Below are positions 55,734 to 64,000 of a stretch of 64,000 nt of DNA, one piece after another; the first letter of the stretch is position 1; each line of letters opens with the position of its first letter. Source of the DNA: Prinsepia uniflora (lineage: Eukaryota; Streptophyta; Magnoliopsida; Rosales; Rosaceae); contig CM064874.1 of assembly GCA_032719365.1 (NCBI GenBank), forward strand, positions 41,070,271 through 41,134,270, written 5' to 3'. The notes under the pieces are model-generated. The model was not told where the DNA came from, did not search any database, and saw only the letters and a program-made list of their open reading frames with translations. Both the position numbers and the translations under genes were made by a program.

Positions 55734-57203
55734 CACCCCCAATCCCCCAGGAGTAAGGGCTAAGTCATGCTCCCGTCTAACTTACACATGACACGAAGGC
55801 TAAAATGACGTCCAACCTCCATGTAACACGTAAGCCGGGCAAGGGATTTCCCAATGAACCGTCCACTAGTTCCGGACTTCCCAGAGCGCGCAGAATCAAC
55901 TGTGGAGGGTATCGAAAACATAAACGACTGTGAGTGGAAAAAATTAAATAGTACATTCAGAAACCAGTTTATAAGAAATTACATTTATACCCTCCACGCA
56001 AAAACCAATGCATGCATATGAAAACCTTTGCATAAAACCATTTCATATCCAAAAACCATCAATGAAAACCAGAATTGTTTCTTTCCTCAAATCCGCAATT
56101 CATATCCAGGGCCTCAGCCCAAAATCATAAATCAACATCATCCGGGCAATCGCCCAAAACATCAGAAAACTAGTGAAAAACATCAATCAATCAAGTTGCT
56201 GGATCTCAAGTGCGCCCGAGTCTTTAAACTCAAAACATATGTGCATAATCAGGCCTTCCTAGGTTATCACCGAGTCTTTAAACTCAAAACATATACCGAG
56301 TCTTTAACCTCAAAACATATCAATTCAGGGCCCTCCCCCGTCAATCAACTGAGTTTTTAAACTCAAAACCAGATCCAACCATTTTCTTTTTCCGGGTCTT
56401 TAAACCCAAAACCATTTTTCAACGGGTCTTTAAACCCAAAACCAAGTGAAAACAATAGAAAATCCATATCCCAATTCGTAATAATGATTCCATAAGCTAG
56501 CATCTGGAACCATCATCCCGAACCCAAATCCATAATTTTTCTTTCAAGTATCAAAATCGAATCAAGAATCATCTTTCCAAAATCCGATTCCAAAACTGAA
56601 ATCTCGTTTATCGAAATCACATGAACAGGGCTTCAAGCCCGAAATCACTTTTCCAAAATCCATCGAAAATTATTGAAATCAATTCATATATTAAATCCCA
56701 AAATCAAATCATCAAAACAATGATCAAATCACAATATAAATCGAAAACTCATAAAAATGGTAAATACGTAATCATCTCGAAATTCGTGTAAAACCGTAAA
56801 TCATCATGATCATAATCATAACCATAGAATCACGTATAGAAAACATATAAAAACATATATGCATGCATCATAATTTAGAAAGCAAAGTCCACTCACAGAC
56901 CATTAGCGTCGCAACCTCGATACGAGCGCACTTAAGCTTTCCTGGCTAATCCACTATCACCGGCTTTCCCGAACCTGTCCAAATCCCATAATAAGGTTAT
57001 TAACTACATCATAAAGCTTCTAAGAAAGCCCCGTAATTTTTCCGAATTTTTAACTATTTTTAACCTAGCCCTAAAACCTTCGGACATCCCGAAACATATC
57101 GAGACGATGTCCGAACGACTCGAAACCAGTGCCAAAATATTCGTTACATCGAATACTTTAAACGTCATGTTGGAACATCCTCAAAAACCATGCCACGTGC
57201 CCA

Positions 57204-57231
57204 TACGCGCCGCCCAAAGGGGCTGCGCGTA
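57204..57231. repeat. GC-rich hairpin in LTR D with paired base changes
   Basis: TACGCGCCGCCC and GGGCTGCGCGTA pair around AAAG. Compared with A and C, the outer C-G pair has become T-A, and the apical C/T mismatch has become a C-G pair. Confidence 0.8.
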
Positions 57232-57537
57232 GGCCTCATGCGCTCCTACAGTGTCGTCTTCAACCTCTGTCCAATCTGGTCTGAACCGGTTCAAATCGAT
57301 TCGGTTTGACCGAACCGGTGCAGGCGGTCCAACATCCTATCATATCCAATTTTTGTCTGTTTTTACTCCTATTTCCTCCTACATCTACGTCTCTTCATTC
57401 CCCACATTTCTATGTCTTTAAATCACAAAATCGTGGTTTGAAGCATACCTTCCTACTCAACCTTCAAACCTCCAAGTTCCCTCCTTCCAGTTCCCATGAT
57501 TCTGACCATTAAGTCCTTTGATTTTAGGCTTGCTAGC

Positions 57538-57905
57538 TTCGTTGACAGGACCCGCCCCGTTTTCCCCCTAGGGACCACTGGGGAGGCATGCTCCCATCTG
57601 ACACGTAAACCAAAATACCACAAATACCCTTCCAAGGGTTTTATTACACAAATACCCCTACTGGGGGTTCTAGATACACACCGGTGTGTTTCCAAAATAC
57701 AACATGTCAGACAAAGGGATAGGAGCATTATTTTCGTACTAATACAAAATAAAGATAAACCTACCCCTTAGGGTGGTGTAAACGCAACGGTGGTATTTAT
57801 GCCTCGGCCCCGGAGTAGATGCCCTCCTCGGTTTCCTCTCTTGAAGGGTCAAGAAAACATTCAAAGTGTGAGTGGACAAAAAATAAGCAGTTATAAATCC
57901 ATTTG

Positions 57906-57942
<37 letters not shown>

Positions 57943-60236
57943 TTTGACCCTTCGTTTATGGAAACATACATGCATGCAGTATAAAACAGGAAATACGATC
58001 ACATATGAAAACATGGAACATATCTATACATATACGTATATCTATAGTAAAAACATATCTGGGCAACATCATATCACTCTACAAGTAATCATGTATCCAC
58101 TACCCCTTCCTCGGCTCTTCCGAGAAGATGCCAACTCGGGGCACACAGCCCCTAGGGATCAAATCCCCGATAATGGTCACGATTTATCTCTAATAGGGTA
58201 TGCATACCACCCGGGGTCTCACTCCGAGTCTTCTCCCAGGAATCCTCCATCTGGGAGGCTCTGTCTCTGAACCTAGTCCGAGCTCTCTCTCGGATTCTAG
58301 TTCGAGTATCTCTCCGGAATCTGGTCCGGGACCACAACACAATCTCCCACTCCTGGAACGGGTTCCCAATAGGGAAGCCCATTCTGGTCAGTGGATTGTG
58401 ACCCTCCAGGTCGACGTCTGGAGGAGACCAATCCGCAATATGGAAGGGTGTAGCATGTACTTAAGGAAACCTTTCCAAATCATGTCAAAATATTTTCCCA
58501 GCATTCTTAATAAACAAGTCTTTAAGTTGAAGGTCTCAAATCATCAATACTCCATGGTTCACAATTCATTTCGAAATACCTTTGTCCAAATCCGAGTCAA
58601 TGCTCGTCAAATGGGTCTCAGGCCCGATAAGTCCCCTTTTTAAGTAAAATCCATTCATTTCTCAAAATCCGAAATCCAATTCTCAAATCCCAACATCATA
58701 AAACATTTGTCACAAAAAAATTTAGAAAACAAGTAACATAGTCATGCATGTATTCATTTATAAAATCAACGGTCCACTCACAACATGTCCTTGCTGCGCT
58801 AACGAACCATTTACAGCTGTCCTGAAGCTAAACAAAAAGTCCGAACCTGTCCAAACATACTTAAGGGTCACTAATTGACCCTACTAGGTCTAGCATAAAA
58901 ACTTAGGGTGAAACCGGCCCGGGAACGCGCTCCAAACACGCTTCCCAAGGCCAATTTCCTCAATTTGACCAACTTAACGATCTCCGATCGACACGAAACC
59001 ACTGCCATTGGATCCGTATCATCGAAACCATGAAAATAATACCGACCCCACAAAAAGTATTGTTCACACGCGCCCCCACGTGCGGTCAACGGTGCTACAG
59101 TAACTGATGACGTCAGCATGACGTCATCCTCTGACAGGTGTCAGATGCCACGTGTCAGCCTGTGATTGGTCCCCGCCCTGACAGTTCTGACAAGTCTGAC
59201 AAGATGATGTCATCACGCTGTCAGAACAGTGTCAGAATGATGACGTCATCTTCGGTGGAGTCCTACCGAATTCTCAGTCTAAGCTTCGACTGTCTTGCAC
59301 CGAAGGCCTGCGGCGCTGCTCGGTGGGATCCTACCGAAAACCCAGCGGCAGGGCCACCATGACCCACGACCAAGACCCGCCCAGAAATTCCCCCTTCGGT
59401 CACCATTTTCTTCGCAGTTTGGCCCTAGAGGCCCGTCTAAACCCTACATAGACGTCTGTAACCTCCAAAACTAAGAAAAAGATCGAGATTAATACCTTAG
59501 GTGTGAAGAACTTCGGCTCTGTTTCCTAGTTCCTCTCCGTCGCTTTAGGCGGCGTCCTGCGTCGAACCAGCCGGTCGTGAGCTCCAGTTAGGCCTCCTGT
59601 CTTCTTCTGTGTCCACGGTCGAGCTCCAGACGGAAGGGGAAGATGTGGTTTGCACATGGGACGGTTTGGAGTACGTTTGGGCCGTCGCGGGTTTTGGGTT
59701 GTCGTGGGGTCTGCGGTGGCCGACGACGACGACAGTGAAGATGATAATGATGATGATGTTCAATGAGGGTCAGTGAGGGTGAGGGATCGATCTGGCTGAG
59801 GGAAAAATAAAAAGGAAGAGGAGAAGAGTGTTTGTGTGTGTAATTGGTGTTCACGACAAAGAAGAATAGCAAGGTTCATGCACCCAATTATTTGGGCTTT
59901 TGGGCTAGTTAGATGAGTGACATATGGAACTCATCTGATTGGTTCAAAGGTCCAAGTTTGACTAATTAAATCTATTTACTTATCTCGTTCCTCGAAAAAC
60001 ATAATAGTGCCCCGTAAAGTCCGTGACCCATAACTTTCGTTCCGGGTCTCCAAATTTGGCATGCCGCCTGTCCACATAAGCAGGGCGACCCGATCTACGT
60101 ATTGGTCAAAAAGTCAAAGTCAAACGGTGCTTCGGGTCAAAAGTCAACATTTTGCCTTGACCAGGGACAAAATGGTCATTTTACATATAATTTCCATTAA
60201 ATTAAATAATAATAAAATCTGGGTCGTTACATTCGT
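57538..60236 (-). mobile_element. Element E: solo LTR inside LTR D
   Basis: The LTR is 57543-60231 (2689 bp, TGACAGGACCC to GTTACA), flanked by TTCGT at 57538-57542 and 60232-60236. Sense splice-like sites: donor 1 at 59495-59494 (AAG|GTATTA), acceptor at 58848-58847 (TTGGACAG|G), mini-exon 58846-58782, donor 2 at 58781-58780 (GTGAGTGGAC), acceptor at 57841-57840. A frame just after the last acceptor ends SGAEA-stop. A perfect hairpin TCCGAG-CTCTCT-CTCGGA lies at 58277-58294, an (AT)n tract at about 57909-57940, and three TGACGTCA sites at 59108-59115, 59119-59126 and 59241-59248. Confidence 0.9.
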
Positions 60237-60688
60237 ACTATCCCTTAAAATCTCATACAAACAATTGAATAGAGTAATACAAGTTAAATCCATGGTTGCC
60301 ATTTTCGGATTAAAAATCAAAATTCATGGGAGTTTCACTTACCGTACATTCCAAGCTTCGAAACCAAGCTTATTTGATTCCCCAGACCTTCAGTAACATC
60401 TTTCATCCATTATAATCGATCAAAAACCAGGAAATCACAAGTTACCATTTTTTTCGATTTTAAACAAAACTCGCGGTTTTTGACGTACCTTCGCCATCGT
60501 GCCCGCTGGGACTACCTTCTTCATCAGCTCACTCTTCTTTCTCACTCTCATTCACACCCCATAACCAATTGATGAAGATCGAATGAATTAAGTGGAAAGG
60601 TTCTCACAGTCTCCTCTGTTTCTCTGTTTCCCTCTGTTCCAAAACCGTGCACAATTTGCACTTCTGTTTAAAAATCAGTGAGGCGGTG

Positions 60689-62661
60689 AGTAATGTAACG
60701 ACCTGAACCGAGATTATTAATATTTTAATATGAAATGACTATTTTGCCCATGAGGGGGAAAAATTGACTTTTGACCCGGGAAATAATTTAGACTTTGACC
60801 CATGACTATGACGTAGATCGAGACGTCACGAATCCGTAGACAGGTGGCACGCCAAAATCGGAGTCCGTATGAAAAAGTTATGGTCACAGAAGCGTTTTAG
60901 CGGAATTTACGAACCGAGAGTAAACGTTAAAATATTATTTTTATGGGAATCTGTGCAAACCCTAAATTTAAATCAAGCCAGTGGATGAGTGACAAGTGTC
61001 ACTCATCCAAGGGTGCACTATTCCAATAAAGTAGCCTATAACTTTATTGGTCCATTCTTTATTAATTAATTTTCTATCATTAAATCCTAACCATTTATTT
61101 TCTGCTCAAACCCATCCCAGCCCTTCATCTTATCTACTTTTTCTTTCCCATGCACGATCTCACTTCACCTCATCTCTCTTTCTCACAGAAACACAAACAC
61201 ACACATTTTCCTTCACCGTGCAAACAAACCCCTTCAATTTTCTCTCAACCCAAACGACCTGACCAGCCACCCTCACACCACCAGACGACCGTCCTTAGCA
61301 CCATCATCTCCCCAGCTCCACCGTGCACCACCCGCAACCATATCCCTTCCTCCCTGCCTGAACAGACCCAAATACCCCAGACCCAAAAACAGAGGAATCG
61401 GATCCAGGAAGCAGAACCATATCTCCTCACCCTTTCGACTTGAACGGAGCTCCAGATAGCATCTTGAGGATCCCAGGAAGACGACTGGACGGATGACGAA
61501 GGCCACTGCGGCGACACGGCGGAGGTAACTCCCAAAACCCAAGAGCCACTGTTTTCCTTCCCAGTTTCGAAGGATCCGTTTTAACGCCTGGGGATCTCCT
61601 TTTTGGCTTAGGACATACTCTAGGGATCGTGACGAGCTCAGAGGAAGCAGTTTGGATGACTGAGACTGGAGGGATAGCCGGAGAAGACGACTGGAGTTTG
61701 GCCGTGAACTTCTTCGAAGCCCAGGTAAGATTTCATCGTTGTTTTTCCAGTTTTGAGGATATGGAACCGTAGAACATACTTAGACGACTCATTAGGATCG
61801 AACCCCGTGGAAAATGGTGGCCGAAAAAGGGCTGTGGAAACGGGTCAAGCCGCGGGTGGGACCCGGTTCTAGAAAATGGGTTGACCCGACACTGTAGCAG
61901 TGATGACATCATCATACTGACGTCACTTCTGACGTCATGTTGACATCATCATGTCAGAGATTGTCAGATCTGGGGCCAACCAGAGCATGCCATGTGTCAC
62001 CTGACATGTGTCAGAGATGACGTCATGCTAACGTCAGCAGTGACCGGGATACCGGGCACTGATGTACCTAGAGAGTCTTGGGTGTGAGACCCTGAGTGGC
62101 AACGCTTGGCCTTAGAACCGTGACAGCATTTGGGTTGGGTTTTACAGTGCACTAATATGTTAGTTTCTCCTTTCGATTATTATTATGATTATGTGGTTAT
62201 GATTTCATTATAATACTATGTTTTCAATGCATGCAAGATTTGGAAAACGGAGGGGTAAAACCTTATGATTTACTTTATTATGAAATTTATTTATAAACTG
62301 TTTATTTTCAGCCCACTCACTCTTTAAATGTTTTACTGACCCCTCCAGGCCCTGACACGGAACTAGAGGAGGATCCGAAGAAGGAGGAAGAGGCTTAGTT
62401 TATTCGTTGTGCACCTGTACACCCCTAGTGGGTAGGTTGAGTACCAAATAATGTACTGACTATTGTGCTCACATTTTGTTATTTTTCTATCCCTTGTCTG
62501 ACAGCTATTACTTTGAACAATGTTGTTGCACGTTATTTATCTAATTTGAGTATTTAGTTTTATTTAAGGGTAATTTTGGTATGTTTGGAGTCGTTGTCAG
62601 ACGGGAGCGGGGCACGTCCCTGGGTGGTCCCAGTGGGATTGGGACGGGTCCTGTCAAGTGA
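60689..62661 (+). mobile_element. Element F: solo LTR in opposite orientation inside LTR D
   Basis: The LTR is 60694-62656 (1963 bp; TGTAACGACC to GGGTCCTGTCA), flanked by AGTAA (60689-60693) and AGTGA (62657-62661), a 4-of-5 match. It is shorter than its relatives and lacks the hairpin array. Sense is + here: a donor CAG|GTAAGA at 61735-61736 and a branch-like GCCCACTCAC (62311-62320) before an acceptor CCCTCCAG|G (62347-62348). The frame after the acceptor is acidic and ends EEEA-stop at 62396-62398. Three TGACGTCA palindromes lie at 61918-61925, 61930-61937 and 62018-62025. Confidence 0.85.
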
Positions 62662-63253
62662 GGTTCGACAGCCATCCAGACCCAGCCAGGTGTCCAAAAC
62701 CTTGTGGGCACACTTCCCAAGGAAGCAACATGCTCAAACCTAACTGGGCACAGATCCCAATGCTATAAAATGACCAAAATGCCCCTTGATGCCCAAATTA
62801 CCATGTTACCCCTCACATAATTAAACCTGTAACTAAACCGTCCAACGTCCGATGACGCCGTGCCGCCTGTCGTTGTACTCAGGGAATCGAGACCTACCTA
62901 ACGGTCCTCGAATTGCATGAAAAATACTTGTCTTGTAAAAAGTCAACAAATTTCCCTTTTTTAACCAAATTACCAAACTACCCTCAAACTTCCGAACATC
63001 ATAACTTCCTTCTTGAATGTTGGAATCAGACGTGCCACCTGTCTATTAACTCATGAAGTCACAAACTACGTCACAGTCATCGGTCAAAGTGCATTTGACC
63101 GCCGGAACTAAAAGTCAACATTTTTCCCCATTCTAGGGGCAATATCGTCATTTTGCACCATCCGTCTGAAATCGTTCAACTAATTACTGATTAACCTCAC
63201 TAATCCATCATTAATCACTAATCTAATCTCGATTTCTGGAACGGGTCGTTACA

Positions 63254-64000
63254 ATCTCCCCCCCTTAAAGAATTTCGTCCCCGAAATTTTGAATAACGTA
63301 CGTCCGCAACTTACAGGGGTAATCCAAACTGTTTCACGTCTGGGTCTTCTACCCAGTGTACGTTTCCTGCCAAGCTGTCTCTGGCACGTAAAACAACTCA
63401 TATCAACTTCCAGTCCCATTGACAAACATCTCATCCACACCGAGAGTCGACATATTCCCGTGGTATTTCTAACCTCACATCAGCCGTCACTCATGGCTTA
63501 ACGAATACTAGGTACATCACCACACCACTGCTACCAATCATATCATTCTCGATCTATTCACTAGTCAACAAACCTCGTACCAACACTTCAGTACATTGTG
63601 CGAGTTCGCCGTCAACAGGCACAAAACTCACCTCGCAACCAATTCTCAAGAAAGCATTTACCAACCCCGGTACTTCTGTGCATCAAGAGTCGTACAAAGT
63701 TTCACACTACTTCCGTCAGCGATCCGCGCTGACCTCACCGGAGTCACAACGTACTCGCCTATACCCCTAATTCAACCAATCATCTCACCAGTGGTTCCAC
63801 TAACCACCAACACATTCAACCTTTATGAACACCATCCATGTCCCACACTATCTATTTGCAACCGGACCCTATCACATATATGTTTAACCATGAGCATACA
63901 TCTCAATGTTAGGGTCCCACCAGCCACTCATGGCTTGGAGCATCCAGCTCATATCAACACTGAAGCCTGCAATAACCAATCAACCACTCGAGATCACCTT
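63254..64000 (-). other. Start of the internal region of element D
   Basis: After the polypurine tract and hairpin, the sequence resembles the internal region of B in style and in some words (for example a GATCC-x-CGCTGAC motif near 63720 and 23229). No open frame with similarity to pol was recognised. It continues past the window. Confidence 0.5.

Larger units (their letters stand above)
55734..64000 (-). mobile_element. Element D: Ty3/gypsy-type element, LTR split by solo LTRs E and F, running off the window
   Basis: The LTR (sense 3' LTR) is 55734-57542 plus 60237-60693 plus 62662-63253, 2858 bp in all. From 63254 the internal region begins with a polypurine tract in sense (complement of about 63254-63268) and the hairpin 63270-63289. 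The remaining internal sequence has no pol where C has it, so D looks non-autonomous or decayed. Sense splice-like sites: donor 1 at 60488-60487 (AAG|GTACGT), acceptor at 56976-56975 (TTGGACAG|G), mini-exon 56974-56897, donor 2 at 56896-56895, acceptor at 55901-55900. Mini-hairpins lie at about 56218-56440. Confidence 0.8.

Noticed and set aside
1..64000. tRNA or rRNA genes
   Set aside because: The only tRNA-related sequences seen are the short primer-binding sites of retrotransposons; no complete tRNA fold or rRNA segment was noticed by eye.

Overview
The window is nuclear DNA of a flowering plant, probably a eudicot: GT-AG introns, two plant-type nuclear genes, and nested LTR retrotransposons filling the introns and the space between genes. 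The species cannot be named from the sequence.

Layout. (1) 165-15886, + strand: the last eleven coding exons of a MUN-domain (UNC-13 homolog / PATROL1-like) gene. One exon carries an in-frame TGA. The third intron in the window holds a MITE-like element, an internally deleted antisense Ty1/copia element (5576-6806) and a very young Ty1/copia element (7059-11937). (2) 17290-27377, - strand: a broken gene with a Myb/SANT-like and NAM-associated-type domain, split by a solo LTR (element A, 18720-27146), which is itself split by element B (19897-25480). (3) 30394-38768, + strand: a complete seven-exon cyclophilin of the CYP22/PPIH type. Its fourth intron contains a full-length antisense Ty3/gypsy element G (32467-37760). 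(4) 40041-55733: anonymous repeat-rich DNA with 22-bp and 25-bp tandem arrays. The 25-bp array is interrupted by element C (44309-54725), a Tekay/Del-like chromovirus with LTRs of about 2.9 kb. (5) 55734-64000: element D, whose LTR contains two solo LTRs (E and, in opposite orientation, F). D's internal region runs off the window.

Elements A to F are related. In A to E the LTR (2.7-3.0 kb, sense = - strand here) has the same gene-like plan: a first donor, a mini-exon of 60-78 nt, a second donor GTGAGTGGAC, an intron filled with short hairpins, a branch-like GTCCACTCAC, and an acceptor followed by a short reading frame that in A, C, E and F ends in Glu-Ala-stop. Several hairpins differ between copies by paired changes that keep the stem. 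This suggests a spliced leader and conserved RNA or DNA structure inside the LTR. I consider it the most interesting signal in the window. It is inference from sequence only; RNA data would decide it.
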